DNA of 64,000 nucleotides from Actinomadura latina NBRC 106108. GTDB taxonomy: Bacteria > Actinomycetota > Actinomycetes > Streptosporangiales > Streptosporangiaceae. Location of the stretch: assembly GCF_001552195.1 (NCBI RefSeq), contig NZ_BCQS01000012.1, positions 248,001 through 312,000 of the forward strand, written 5' to 3'. The first letter of the stretch is position 1. Every line of letters starts with the position of its first letter. The position numbers and the translations under genes are program-made. The notes beneath the pieces were generated by a model. That model made no database searches and was not told the DNA's origin. It worked only from the letters and a program-made list of their open reading frames with translations. Positions 9,135 through 18,136 of this stretch are shown here, piece after piece.

Positions 9135-10184
9135 TCAGCCGAGGTCGATGACGACCTTCACGTCGTCCGGATGCGGGGTGAACGCCTCCTCGTAGCGCTC
9201 CAGCGGGACGCGCCGGGAGATGAGGCGGCCGAGCCAGTCCAGGTCGGCCTTCGCGAGCGCCTGAGCGGCGGCCGCGTAGTGGCCGAGGTTCGCGTTGACC
9301 GACCCGACGATCGCGTCGTTCTCCAGCACGATGTCGCGGTTGAGCGCGCCCGCGTCGACCTTCAGCGGACGCCCGGTCGGCGACACCCCGGTCAGGCACA
9401 CGACCCCGTACGCGGCGTTGTTCGCGATCGCGCCGAACACCAGCCCGGCCACGCCCGTCGCCTCGATCACCACGTCCGGCTCGCACCGCCGGACGGCCTC
9501 GTCCAGGCCGTCGTGGTGGTAGGTGCCGCCGAGGTCGGCGACCAGCCGCGGCTTGGGGCCGTCCGGCACCCGGTCGAGGACGTGCACGTCCAGGCCGCGC
9601 TGCGCGCCCAGCAGCGCGGCGAGCAGCCCGATCGGCCCCGCGCCCGTCACCAGCACCCGGCGCGGCTCGAACCACGCCCGCCCGCCGATCTTCTCGATCT
9701 GGTCCCACGCCTTGGTGACGACGCTGGTCGGCTCCATCAGCACGCCGACCTCGGCCAGCCGCGGGTCCAGCTTCACCGCGTAGCCGGCCTCGACCCGCCA
9801 CGCCCGGCTCGCGTACCCGTCGATCTCCTTGATGCCGCGCTCGGTGTACCTCCCGTTGCGGCACATGTCGAACTCGCCGTGCGCGCACGCCCCGCACGGC
9901 ACCGGATCCGGCCGCCGGACGACGCCGACGACCAGGTCGCCGGAGGAGAAGCCGCTGCCGGCCGGCGCCTCCCGGACCCGGCCGAGCGACTCGTGCCCGA
10001 TGACCAGCCGCTCGCGTCCGGGCGGCGCCCACCCGTAATCGCCGGCGGCGATCTCCCTGTCGGTGCCGCACACCCCCACGGCGATCCCGTCGACCAGCAG
10101 GTCGTTCTCCCCGCGCTCCGGGTCGGGGACGTCGGTGACGGCCAGCGAGCCGCCCTTCCGCGGCAGGACGGTCAAGGCGCGCAT
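9135..10184 (-). CDS. Glucose 1-dehydrogenase-like zinc-dependent MDR dehydrogenase
   Basis: A 349-residue medium-chain dehydrogenase, probably oxidising glucose or a related aldose with NAD(P). Zinc-site residues: CGTDREI near 39, GHES near 64, and a structural cluster around PCGACAHGEFDMC near 97-109. The coenzyme-binding GAGPIG is near 182, and RGIKEIDGYASR is typical of the glucose-dehydrogenase branch. ATG at 10184 has AAGGAGAG upstream. It lies 34 bases downstream of a GH15 enzyme in the same direction, so glucose release and oxidation are probably co-expressed. Confidence 0.85.
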   Translation of the reverse strand: MRALTVLPRKGGSLAVTDVPDPERGENDLLVDGIAVGVCGTDREIAAGDYGWAPPGRERLVIGHESLGRVREAPAGSGFSSGDLVVGVVRRPDPVPCGACAHGEFDMCRNGRYTERGIKEIDGYASRAWRVEAGYAVKLDPRLAEVGVLMEPTSVVTKAWDQIEKIGGRAWFEPRRVLVTGAGPIGLLAALLGAQRGLDVHVLDRVPDGPKPRLVADLGGTYHHDGLDEAVRRCEPDVVIEATGVAGLVFGAIANNAAYGVVCLTGVSPTGRPLKVDAGALNRDIVLENDAIVGSVNANLGHYAAAAQALAKADLDWLGRLISRRVPLERYEEAFTPHPDDVKVVIDLG

Positions 10185-10218
10185 GCGATCTCTCCTTCGG
10201 CTTCCGGCGTCGAGGCGT

Positions 10219-12015
10219 TCAGGACCGGCGGTGGGCGGGCCGGGTGCCGCTCAGGTGCCGTGCGGTGTTGACGAGCCCGACGTGCGAGTACGCCTGCGGC
10301 GTGTTCCCGATCTGCCGCCCGGCGGTCGTGTCGTACTCCTCGCTGAGCAGGCCCAGGTCGTTGCGCAGGCCGAGCAGCCGCTCGAACAGCTCCGTCGCCT
10401 GCTTGGTGCGGCCGATGCCGTGCAGCGCGTCCGCGAGCCAGAACGTGCAGGCCAGGAACGAGCCCTCACCGCCCGGCAGGCCGTCCACGCCGCCGTCCGC
10501 GCCCGTGTCGTAGCGGAGCATGAACCCGTCCCGGTACAGCTCGCGCTGCACCTCGTCGACCGTGCCGACCACCCGCGGGTCGTTCCACGGCAGGAACCCG
10601 ACCTGCGGGATGAGCAGCAGCGCCGCGTCCAGTCCCCGCGATCCGTAGAACTGGGTGAACGTGCCGCGGTCCGCGTCGAACCCGTTGGCGCACACGTCGT
10701 CGTGGATCTGCCGCCGCAGCGCCTTCCACTTGCCGACCGGCCCCTCCAGGCCGTACCGTTCGACGCCCTGGACGACGCGGTCGACGCCGGTCCACGCGAG
10801 CACCTTCGAGTGGACGAAGTGGCGGCGTTCCCCGCGCACCTCCCACAGGCTGTTGTCGGGGTCGCTCCAGTGCCCTTCGAGGAAGTCCATCAGCGCGAGC
10901 TGCAGGTCCCAGGCGTTCTCGTCCGCGTCGATGCCGGCGGTCCGCGCCAGGTACAGGCCGTCCAGGACCTCGCCCCACGTGTCCAGCTGGAACTGGTCGG
11001 ACGCCGCGTTCCCGACCCGCACCGGCGACGACCCCTCGTACCCGGGGAGCCAGTCCAGCGTGAGCTCGGGAAGCCGCCGGGTGCCGTCGATGCCGTACAT
11101 GATCTGCAGGTCGGCGGGGTCGCCGGCGACCGCGCGCAGCAGCCACTCCCGCCACTCCTTCGCCTCCGCGGCGAACCCGGTGCCGAGCAGCGCCTGCAGC
11201 GTGAACGTCGCGTCCCGCAGCCAGCAGAACCGGTAGTCCCAGTTGCGCGGGCCGCCGAGCTGCTCCGGCAGGGAGGTGGTCGCCGCGGCGACGATGCCGC
11301 CGGTCGGCGCGTAGGTGAGCGCCTTCAGCGTGATCAGCGACCGGCGGACGGCCTCGTCCCAGCGCCCCTCGTAGTGGTAGCGCTCCATCCAGTCCGACCA
11401 GAACGCCTCGGTGTCGGTGAGCGCCCGCTCGGGCTCCACCGCCTTCGGGCGCGGCTCGTGGGACGGCCGGTAGGTCAGCACGAACGGCACCCGGTCGCCC
11501 GCCGACACGGCGAAGTCCCCGTACGTGGCGAGATCGTGCCCCGCCAGCTCGACGGGCGTCTTCAGCCACGCCGCGTCCGGGCCCGCGATCGCGTTGCGCT
11601 CGCCCTCGCGGTGCCGCACCCACGGCACGATCCGGCCGTAGTCGAACCGCAGCCGCAGCTCCGTGTGCATCGGGACCCGTCCGCTGACGCCCTCCACGAT
11701 GCGGACGACGTCGGCGGCCTCACCGCGCGGCGGCATGAAGTCGATGACCCGGACGGTGCCGTCCGGGGTGTCCCACTCGGTCTCCAGGATCAGCGTGTCG
11801 CCGCGGTACCGGCGCCGGGTGGCGAGGCCGCCGGACGCGGGCGCGATCCGCCAGAACCCCGCGCTCTCGTCGCCGAGCAGCGCGGCGAAGCAGGCGGGGG
11901 AGTCGAACCGGGGCAGGCACAGCCAGTCCACCGACCCGTCCCTGCCGACCAGTGCCGCCGTCTGCGTGTCCCCCAGCAGTCCGTAGTCCTCGATCCTCAG
12001 TGCCAAAACGCGCAC
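10219..12015 (-). CDS. Glycoside hydrolase family 15 (glucoamylase/trehalase-like)
   Basis: A 598-residue cytosolic GH15 enzyme hydrolysing alpha-glucosidic bonds (trehalose or malto-oligosaccharides; the substrate cannot be settled from sequence). N-terminal beta-domain opening IEDYGLLGDTQTAALVGRDG, then the (alpha/alpha)6 barrel with the family signature NWDYRFCWLRDATFT (about residue 258) and a late catalytic region around GGEGSFLACTFWLADAL. No signal peptide. The open frame extends to 12204, but homology starts right after the GTG at 12015, matching the usual length near 600; a TTG at 12009 is also possible. It precedes the glucose dehydrogenase gene. Confidence 0.88.
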   Translation of the reverse strand: MRVLALRIEDYGLLGDTQTAALVGRDGSVDWLCLPRFDSPACFAALLGDESAGFWRIAPASGGLATRRRYRGDTLILETEWDTPDGTVRVIDFMPPRGEAADVVRIVEGVSGRVPMHTELRLRFDYGRIVPWVRHREGERNAIAGPDAAWLKTPVELAGHDLATYGDFAVSAGDRVPFVLTYRPSHEPRPKAVEPERALTDTEAFWSDWMERYHYEGRWDEAVRRSLITLKALTYAPTGGIVAAATTSLPEQLGGPRNWDYRFCWLRDATFTLQALLGTGFAAEAKEWREWLLRAVAGDPADLQIMYGIDGTRRLPELTLDWLPGYEGSSPVRVGNAASDQFQLDTWGEVLDGLYLARTAGIDADENAWDLQLALMDFLEGHWSDPDNSLWEVRGERRHFVHSKVLAWTGVDRVVQGVERYGLEGPVGKWKALRRQIHDDVCANGFDADRGTFTQFYGSRGLDAALLLIPQVGFLPWNDPRVVGTVDEVQRELYRDGFMLRYDTGADGGVDGLPGGEGSFLACTFWLADALHGIGRTKQATELFERLLGLRNDLGLLSEEYDTTAGRQIGNTPQAYSHVGLVNTARHLSGTRPAHRRS

Positions 12016-12084
12016 CCCCGCACTCGGTTCTCCGCCGTATTCCGATCTACCCGTGATAGTGGATGTATGTCCTGCCCGTCCGAG

Positions 12085-12146
12085 TTTCCGGGGAATGGCC
12101 CCGGAAATGGGCCGGCACGGCGACCTGGGAGCTGCCGCCGTGCCGG
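12085..12146 (-). terminator. Tandem GC-rich hairpins after the xylanase operon
   Basis: Two perfect inverted repeats follow the GH10 stop: an 11-bp stem (12112-12122 with 12136-12146, loop 13) and a 9-bp stem TTTCCGGGG/CCCCGGAAA (12085-12093 with 12099-12107, loop 5). There is no U-tract, as is common for terminators in GC-rich actinobacteria. They lie between the GH10 stop and the GH15 start, so they should separate the two transcripts; an operator role for GH15 cannot be excluded. Confidence 0.6.
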
Positions 12147-12166
12147 GTGTTGCCGAATATCCGTGA

Positions 12167-13552
12167 TCAGGGTGCGCTGCAGGTGATGGACGGGTTGGAC
12201 ACATCGCCGCCCGGCGCGTTCGCGGTGAAGCCGAACGACGCGGAGCTGCCCGGCGCGAGGCTGGAGTTCCAGCCGACCGGCTTGACCGTGACGACGTTGC
12301 CGCTGGTGCTGGGGCTGCCGTTCCACATGGCGGCGATCGACTGCCCGGAGTTCATGGTCATGACGACCGTCCAGGAGCTGACCGCGCTGCTGCCTGCGGT
12401 GACGGTGACCTGGCCGTTGAAGCCGTTGTTCCACTGCGCGGTGCGGGTGTAGGCACACGTGACGGTGCCGTCGCCGCCGCCGTCATCGCCTCCGCCGTCG
12501 TCCCCGCCGCCGTCGGAGGTGCCGCCGAGGGCTTCGAGGGCCGCGTCGTACGCCGGCTTCTTGCCGTAGTTGTCGTCGAAGAGCAGCGCGGCGCCCTCAC
12601 CGGGGAACGTGTCGGGAACCCACGAGTACTTGTCGGTGATGCCCCACACGGTGATGACGGTGCAGCGCGACACGGCGAGGCAGGCGGACACGACCTTCTT
12701 GTAGTCGTTCGCCTGGGTGGCGAGCTTCGAGCTGTCCGCCGGGGTGTTCATGCGGATGTCGAGTTCGGTGATGTGGACGTCCACGCCCAGCGCCGCGAAC
12801 CGCTGCATGTTGGCCTGCATGTCGGACGGGACGTTGCCCAGGGTCAGGTGCGCCTGGAGCCCGACGCAGTCGATCGGGACGCCGCGCGCCTTGAAGTCCT
12901 GCACCATGTTGTAGACGGCATTGCTCTTCGCGTTCTGGCCGTCGATGTTGTAGTCGTTGTAGCAGAGCTTGGCGTTGGGGTCGGCCTGGCGGGCCGCCCG
13001 GAACGCCTCCTCGATGTAGCTGTCGCCGATGACCCGCTGGAACACCGAGTCGCGGCGGGCGCCGGAACCGTCCTGGAACGCCTCGTTCACGACGTCCCAG
13101 TAGTTGATCTTCCCGGCGAAGTGCCCGGCCTCCTTCGCGATGTGGTTCCGCATGACGCTGAGCAGGTCGTCCCGCGAGGAGATGCTGCTGACCCAGTCCG
13201 GCAGCTGGCTGTGCCACACCAGCGTGTGCCCGCGGATCGCCATTCCCTGCCCCTGCGCGTGGCTGACGAGCTGGTCGGCGGCGCTGAAGTTGAACGAGTT
13301 GCGCGACGGCTCGGTGGTGTCCCACTTCATCTCGTTCTCGGGTGTGAGCTGGTTGAACTCACGGTCGAGCGTGTTCACGTACGCCGACTCGCCCATATGG
13401 CCCTGGGCGGCGGCGGTTCCGAAGACGCGGCCCTTGGCGGCGGCCGCCTCTCCGAGCGTGCCGGGGGCCGCCGACGCGGGGAGCGCGACGGCCACCAGCA
13501 TCGCGAGGAGCAGTGACACTGCTCCCAGCACTGCGGTGAGTGCTCTTCTCAT
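12167..13552 (-). CDS. Secreted GH10 endo-beta-1,4-xylanase with C-terminal CBM2
   Basis: A 461-residue secreted enzyme cutting the xylan backbone. Signal peptide at 1-28 (MRRALTAVLGAV... ending ALPASA-AP). GH10 barrel about 40-340: acid/base Glu in YWDVVNEAF, nucleophile Glu in VHITELDIR. A Gly/Asp linker (GGGDDGGGDDGGGDG, about 345-360) joins a family-2 cellulose/xylan-binding module with conserved Trp residues and flanking cysteines (VTCAYTRTAQWNNGF to SITCSAP). AGGAGG precedes the ATG, which overlaps the GH115 stop as ATGA, so translation is probably coupled to the upstream alpha-glucuronidase. Confidence 0.95.
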   Translation of the reverse strand: MRRALTAVLGAVSLLLAMLVAVALPASAAPGTLGEAAAAKGRVFGTAAAQGHMGESAYVNTLDREFNQLTPENEMKWDTTEPSRNSFNFSAADQLVSHAQGQGMAIRGHTLVWHSQLPDWVSSISSRDDLLSVMRNHIAKEAGHFAGKINYWDVVNEAFQDGSGARRDSVFQRVIGDSYIEEAFRAARQADPNAKLCYNDYNIDGQNAKSNAVYNMVQDFKARGVPIDCVGLQAHLTLGNVPSDMQANMQRFAALGVDVHITELDIRMNTPADSSKLATQANDYKKVVSACLAVSRCTVITVWGITDKYSWVPDTFPGEGAALLFDDNYGKKPAYDAALEALGGTSDGGGDDGGGDDGGGDGTVTCAYTRTAQWNNGFNGQVTVTAGSSAVSSWTVVMTMNSGQSIAAMWNGSPSTSGNVVTVKPVGWNSSLAPGSSASFGFTANAPGGDVSNPSITCSAP

Positions 13553-16500
13553 GGTTTCGTTCCTCCTAGGAGAGTGGGGGTCGAGCGAAACCCGGCCCGC
13601 CGGCTTTCCGCGGGCCCGAGATAAGAGGTCCTGAGTCCTCCGGTGTCGACCACGATCTTCTGCAGAACGACCGTGGGGTCGACCATCCAGAACTTCAGGG
13701 TGTGCGTCCCCGATTCGGTGATGCTGTGGGTGGTGACGGTGCGGTTCACGTTGTCGGACGTGTTCCGTTCCCACTGCTTGTTCATGGTCGTGTCGTTGGC
13801 GCCGGTCTGCGTCGTGATGTTCACGACCTGTGGTTGTTCGTCGTCGATCGAGACGGCGTATTTCAGGCCCTCGGCCGAAAGGACGCTGTTCCGCGGCGAC
13901 AGGTAGGCCCAGACCTTCACCGGGCCGGTCGTGGTCAGCGTCATGTCGTATTCGAGGCGCGGGCCCTTCCCGGGTTCCTGACTGGACGCAGTGACCGGGA
14001 ACGGCTCCATTCCGGCGCCGGTGCGGCCGATTCCGGCGACGCGCTTCCACTGCGCCGCTCCCGTGTCGGTCGCGCGGCTGTAATGGTCGGCGTCCATGGA
14101 GACGTAGCCGCCCGCCTCGACGAAACCGTGCGCCGGGTACGACGCCGGCTTCTTGACGACGGCCTGGACGGTCACGGTGCGTCCGTCCGGCCCGGAGACC
14201 TCGATGGGCACGCGGCTGGTCCCCTTCGGCGCGCGCGACCAGTCGACCCGCACCGTCGCCCGGACCTGCTTGTCGACGCGTCCCCGGTCATGGGTGACGT
14301 GCACCCAGGGCTCGGCCGGGGTGATCCGGTACTGGAACGGGTCTGACCCTCGGTTGAACACCTCGATGTACTGCGCGGGGCCGCTCTGGTAGGGGCTGAA
14401 CTCCGGGAGGACGGCCTCGGACTTCGCGTTCGGCCACCATTCGTCGGAGCCGTCGACGGCCACGCCCATGTCGGCGCCGTCCGGGACATCGATCCGCTGG
14501 AGCTTCGGGAAGATCTCGTCCGGCAGGGCCACGTTGTCGCGTTCGGGCTGCTGCCAGGGCGCGTTCGGGCCGTACCGCTCGACGTCGCCGTAGCCGATGT
14601 GCGGCTGGCTCTGGAAGCCGTCCCATTTCCCGCCGGCGAGCCCGGTGTTGTAGTGGTCCGACATCGCCTGATCGTCGGCGAAACGGGCCTCGGCGAGGTC
14701 GGCGTACTCGTTGGTGGCAGCCCGTCCCTGCTTCGCGTAGCGGATGTTGGTGAACTCGGCGTCCCGGAGTTCGTACAGGTTCGCGGTCGCCTTCACCTGG
14801 TAGTAGACGAGCTGGTAGTAGGCGTCCTGGTATGCGTCGGGCAGCCGGTCGCGTATCCGTTCCGCCTGCGCCGCCAGCCGCTTCCACCGCGCGGTCACCG
14901 TGGCCGATTCCCTGTACTGGTTCAGGTGGAACGGCGTCTGCTGGTCGTCGTAGACGACCGCGCTGGAGTCGGTCGAAAGGTCCTTGCCCGGGTCGACGGT
15001 GATGCGGCGGTTCAGCAGTTCCGGCTTGCGCAGCGCTTGGAGGTTCCCGTACGTGTCGAGGACGTCGGCGATCTCGTCCGCGTGCTCGGTCCCGAAGTTC
15101 TGCGCCGCGTACTGCCGCTCCCATTCCTTGAGGTTCTCCAGCGGCCACTTGTCGGGGTTCCACGCGTAGTCGAGGAAGAACTGGAGAGGCAGCTCGTCGT
15201 TCTTCATGTCGCCGACGTTCGCCACCCACAGGTTGCGGATGCCGTACTGGTACGACTGGTGCAGCTGCTCCCACGTGTTGCCGAGCTGCGCGGTGTCGAC
15301 CCACTTGTAGTTGCGGCCGCCGCCGACGTAGTCGAAGTGGTAGTAGAGCCCGTACCCGCCCGCCCGGTCCGGCAGGCTCCGGTCGGGCATCTTGCGCATG
15401 TTGCCCCAGTTGTCGTCGGTGAAGACGACCGTGGCGTCGTCGGGCACGCGCAGGCCCCGGTCCCAGTACCGCTGGACCTCCTTGTAGAGCGTCCACACCT
15501 GCGGGGTGGCGGACGGGTCCTTGCCGGTGACCTCGCCGAGGATCTCGCGCTCCTTGGCGATGATGCTGCGCATCAGCTCGATGCCGTCCCCGTCGGGGAG
15601 GCCGACGTCGCCGTTCCCGCGCATGCCGAGCGTGACGACGCCTTCGAAGTCCTCGTCGGCCATCCGCTGGACGCCGTCTTTCCAGTATTTCTCGATGGCG
15701 GCGGCGTTCCGGCGGTAGCTCCATTCGCCCGTGCCCCCGTACGGGTCGTGGCCGGGCTTGACGATGTTGCCGTCCGCGTCCCGCTGGGCCGGGACGGCGT
15801 GCCGGTTCCATTCCTCGATGCCGCGCATCATCGGCGCCTCATGCGACGTCCCCATGACCACGCCGTACTTCTTCGCAGTTGCGTGGTTCAGCGGATCGTC
15901 CTCGGCGAACGCCCGCCCCCAGACCGCCGGCCACAGGTAGTTGGCCTTCAGCCGGAGCATCGTCTCGAAGATCTTGGCGTAGAACTCGTGGTTGAAGCCG
16001 TTCGGATAGCCGGGCGCCTTCCCGTTCCCGAAGAACTTCGGGGCCCACCGGTTCAGCGCCGGGTTCTCGTCGTTGATGAAGAAGCCCCGGTATTTCACCG
16101 CCGGCGTGCCCTGGGTGTGCCGCCCCGGCCTCACGTACAACGCCCGCCGGTGCGCGGACGGGACGTCGTCCCAGAAGTACCAGGGTGAGACGCCGATGCT
16201 CTTCGAGACGTCGTACGCGCCGTAGATCGTCCCGCGCTGGTCGCTGCCGGCGATCACGAAGGCGCGGCGGACACCCGGCATCGGGTGCTCCACCACCTGT
16301 TCGAGCGTCGTCTCCCATTGGCCCGCGATGCCCTTCACGTCGAGCTTCCCGGACGAGACGAGACGGTTGATGAGCGGGCTCCTGCCGATGGTGCCGACGA
16401 TGACGACGTCCCGCCCGGACGGCGACTCGTCCTGCGTGACCTCGGGCTTCACGCCCGTCACGCGCTCGACGTCGGACTGCAGGTCGCCGACGACGCGCAC

Positions 16501-16737
16501 GACGCCGGGGAAGTCGGCGCCGCTGACCACCAGTGGCGCGGCCCTGCCGTTCTCGACGAGCGGGAAGTACCCGCGCCCGTCGCGGAACGAGATGTAGGAC
16601 GCCGGGTCGGCGTGGCGGGGTTCTCCATGGCCGGACGCCCCGGCGGCCGGTGCCGCGCCGGCGGGGACGGCGGTGAAGACGACGACGGTCGGGACCAGGG
16701 TCAGGAGGACTTTCCACGTCCGCGGGGATCTGCCCAT
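13549..16737 (-). CDS. GH115 xylan alpha-1,2-glucuronidase, secreted
   Basis: A 1062-residue enzyme that removes (methyl)glucuronic acid side chains from glucuronoxylan. Signal peptide at 1-28 (AVPAGA-AP). A beta-domain (about 45-190) resembles GH67/GH20 N-terminal domains; the TIM-barrel core contains YRGFFINDENPAL, LRLKANYLWPAVWG, VTLGMRGNGD and VVFTDDNWGN, typical of GH115. Helical and C-terminal beta-modules follow to residue 1062. GAGGAG lies seven bases before ATG at 16737. First gene of a two-gene operon with the GH10 xylanase; the promoter and palindromic sites are annotated upstream. Confidence 0.93.
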   Translation of the reverse strand: MGRSPRTWKVLLTLVPTVVVFTAVPAGAAPAAGASGHGEPRHADPASYISFRDGRGYFPLVENGRAAPLVVSGADFPGVVRVVGDLQSDVERVTGVKPEVTQDESPSGRDVVIVGTIGRSPLINRLVSSGKLDVKGIAGQWETTLEQVVEHPMPGVRRAFVIAGSDQRGTIYGAYDVSKSIGVSPWYFWDDVPSAHRRALYVRPGRHTQGTPAVKYRGFFINDENPALNRWAPKFFGNGKAPGYPNGFNHEFYAKIFETMLRLKANYLWPAVWGRAFAEDDPLNHATAKKYGVVMGTSHEAPMMRGIEEWNRHAVPAQRDADGNIVKPGHDPYGGTGEWSYRRNAAAIEKYWKDGVQRMADEDFEGVVTLGMRGNGDVGLPDGDGIELMRSIIAKEREILGEVTGKDPSATPQVWTLYKEVQRYWDRGLRVPDDATVVFTDDNWGNMRKMPDRSLPDRAGGYGLYYHFDYVGGGRNYKWVDTAQLGNTWEQLHQSYQYGIRNLWVANVGDMKNDELPLQFFLDYAWNPDKWPLENLKEWERQYAAQNFGTEHADEIADVLDTYGNLQALRKPELLNRRITVDPGKDLSTDSSAVVYDDQQTPFHLNQYRESATVTARWKRLAAQAERIRDRLPDAYQDAYYQLVYYQVKATANLYELRDAEFTNIRYAKQGRAATNEYADLAEARFADDQAMSDHYNTGLAGGKWDGFQSQPHIGYGDVERYGPNAPWQQPERDNVALPDEIFPKLQRIDVPDGADMGVAVDGSDEWWPNAKSEAVLPEFSPYQSGPAQYIEVFNRGSDPFQYRITPAEPWVHVTHDRGRVDKQVRATVRVDWSRAPKGTSRVPIEVSGPDGRTVTVQAVVKKPASYPAHGFVEAGGYVSMDADHYSRATDTGAAQWKRVAGIGRTGAGMEPFPVTASSQEPGKGPRLEYDMTLTTTGPVKVWAYLSPRNSVLSAEGLKYAVSIDDEQPQVVNITTQTGANDTTMNKQWERNTSDNVNRTVTTHSITESGTHTLKFWMVDPTVVLQKIVVDTGGLRTSYLGPAESRRAGFRSTPTLLGGTKP

Positions 16738-16764
16738 CGGCGGTCTCCTCAGTGGGGAGCGGCC

Positions 16765-16778
16765 TCGAAACTTTTCGA
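16765..16778. promoter_or_regulatory. Palindromic operator O1 in the xylan operon leader
   Basis: TCGAAA-CT-TTTCGA, a perfect 6-bp inverted repeat with a 2-bp spacer, 27 bases upstream of the GH115 start and just downstream of the predicted promoter. It closely resembles the CGAAACTTTCG palindrome described before Streptomyces xylanase genes (from memory). A bound repressor here would block elongation or initiation. Confidence 0.68.
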
Positions 16779-16800
16779 TACATTTTCGAGAGTAGACAGG

Positions 16801-16829
16801 AAAATAACCCCAAGTGCCCCTACCGTCAA
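16801..16829 (-). promoter_or_regulatory. Sigma-70-type promoter of the xylan operon
   Basis: Read on the minus strand: TTGACG (16829-16824), a 17-bp spacer, then TATTTT (16806-16801). Both hexamers and the spacing fit the housekeeping actinobacterial consensus. The predicted start site is near 16793, placing O1 about 15-30 bases into the transcript. Confidence 0.62.
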
Positions 16830-16892
16830 CCACTTCCACACGCTTTCAAAGGTCAGCCTGTACAGAGGGCGTGCGGCCACCATGATCGTTCG

Positions 16893-16908
16893 TTCGAAAT
16901 CTTTCGAA
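16893..16908. promoter_or_regulatory. Palindromic operator O2 upstream of the xylan promoter
   Basis: TTCGAAA-TC-TTTCGAA, a perfect 7-bp inverted repeat with a 2-bp spacer, the same architecture as O1. Its centre is 129 bp from the centre of O1, about 12.3 helical turns, with the promoter in between. That geometry would allow DNA looping. It also lies upstream of the divergent patatin gene, which might be affected. Confidence 0.62.
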
Positions 16909-17124
16909 GCGAGCGCCGCCATGCGTCCGGCAGGCCGGCCCGGACCCCGGTCGGCGGGATCGTCTTCGGCGAGAGCTACGGAAATCCTCCTTCCGAAACC
17001 CGATCAGCATGGATCAATGCCCGAGCGGGCATCATCAAGTAAGGCGAGCGGAACACATATCCCGGGACCTTATCGTTCCTCTTCCGAATAGCACCGTGCC
17101 TTCGGCGGCGGAAGGAGAAAGGCC

Positions 17125-18105
17125 ATGGACGGCTGCGCTGACCTCGTTCTCGAAGGCGGCGGAGTAAAAGGCATCGCGCTGGTCGGCGCGATCGCGGAAA
17201 TGGAGGCGCGCGGATACCGGTTCGGCGCGCCCGCGCGCATCGCGGGAACGTCCGCCGGCGCGATCGTCGGGTCGATGCTGGCCGCCGGAATGCCCGTCTC
17301 CGACATGGTCCGCGTCATGCGCGAAGTGGACTACCGCTCGTTCCAGGACGGCTCCCGGTTCGCCGTCGTCCGCGGCATCTCCCTGCTCGCGACCCTCGGC
17401 ATGCACCGGGGCGACGCGCTGCACCGCTGGATCGCGGCGCGGCTCCGGGACTGCGGCGTCGAGACGTTCGGGCAGCTCAGACTGGACGACCCCGGCTCCG
17501 CGCTGCCGCCCGAGCACGCCTACAAGCTCGTGGTCGTCGTCTCGGACGTCAGCAGCGGGCGCATGGTGTGCCTGCCGTGGGAGTACGAGCGGTACGGCCT
17601 CGACGCCGACGACCAGCCGGTGGCCGACGCGGTGCGCGCCTCGGCGTCCATCCCGGTGTTCTTCCGCCCGTGCCGCATCTGCCGCAAGGACGGCCGCAAA
17701 TGCGTGCAGGTGGACGGCGGCATGCTGTCCAACTATCCGATCACCATCTTCGACCGGGAGGACCGCGAGCCCCGCTGGCCGACGTTCGGCGTGAAGCTGT
17801 CCGGCCGCCCGCCGTCCGGCGGCGTGTTCCGCCAGTGGCGCGGGATCCGCGGCCCTGTCGGCTACGGGCGGGCGCTGGTCTCCACCATGGCGGAGGCGCA
17901 CGACCGGGTGCAGATGGACGAGCCGTCCATCGTGGCCCGCACGATGTTCGCCCGCACCGGCGGCGTCCTCGCCACCGACTTCGACCTGGACGCGCAGACC
18001 CGCGACCGCCTCTACGCCGCCGGGCGGGAGGCCGCCGCCCGCTTCCTGGACGGCTGGGACCACGGCGACTACCTGGCGAGGCACCGCTGCCACCGACCGG
18101 TTTGA
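17125..18105 (+). CDS. Patatin-like phospholipase
   Basis: A 326-residue lipid acyl hydrolase with the Ser-Asp dyad of patatins: oxyanion-hole GGGVKG (residues 11-16), nucleophile elbow GTSAG (about 46-50) and DGG near residue 201. An insertion CRICRKDGRKC just before the DGG motif carries three cysteines, which could bind a metal or form a disulfide (inference). No signal peptide or extra domain. AAGGAG precedes ATG at 17125. No nucleotide cyclase is nearby, so I do not call it a CBASS effector. It ends just before the ArsR operator. Confidence 0.85.
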   Translation: MDGCADLVLEGGGVKGIALVGAIAEMEARGYRFGAPARIAGTSAGAIVGSMLAAGMPVSDMVRVMREVDYRSFQDGSRFAVVRGISLLATLGMHRGDALHRWIAARLRDCGVETFGQLRLDDPGSALPPEHAYKLVVVVSDVSSGRMVCLPWEYERYGLDADDQPVADAVRASASIPVFFRPCRICRKDGRKCVQVDGGMLSNYPITIFDREDREPRWPTFGVKLSGRPPSGGVFRQWRGIRGPVGYGRALVSTMAEAHDRVQMDEPSIVARTMFARTGGVLATDFDLDAQTRDRLYAAGREAAARFLDGWDHGDYLARHRCHRPV

Positions 18106-18111
18106 AAGATT

Positions 18112-18125
18112 TACGTAATTACGTA
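18112..18125. promoter_or_regulatory. Perfect palindromic operator before the ArsR-type gene
   Basis: TACGTAATTACGTA is a perfect 14-bp palindrome ending 11 bases before the GTG of the regulator gene, in locally AT-rich DNA. The position strongly suggests autoregulation of the regulator-M23 peptidase operon, with the promoter overlapped by the site. Confidence 0.68.
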
Positions 18126-18136
18126 GTATCGAGGTC

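Larger units (their letters stand above)
16738..17124. other. Divergent intergenic region, xylan operon / patatin
   Basis: A 387-bp region less GC-rich than its surroundings. It contains the xylan promoter and operators O1 and O2 annotated separately. I see no convincing gene; short open frames have no ribosome site or coding bias. The patatin ribosome site (GAAGGAGAAAGG) occupies its right edge. Confidence 0.7.

Noticed and set aside
14599..16188. Long plus-strand open frame inside the GH115 gene
   Set aside because: An antisense shadow caused by high GC; no motif or ribosome site.
17125..18105. Patatin as CBASS effector (CapV)
   Set aside because: No nucleotide cyclase or accessory genes nearby; the neighbours are wall and sugar genes.
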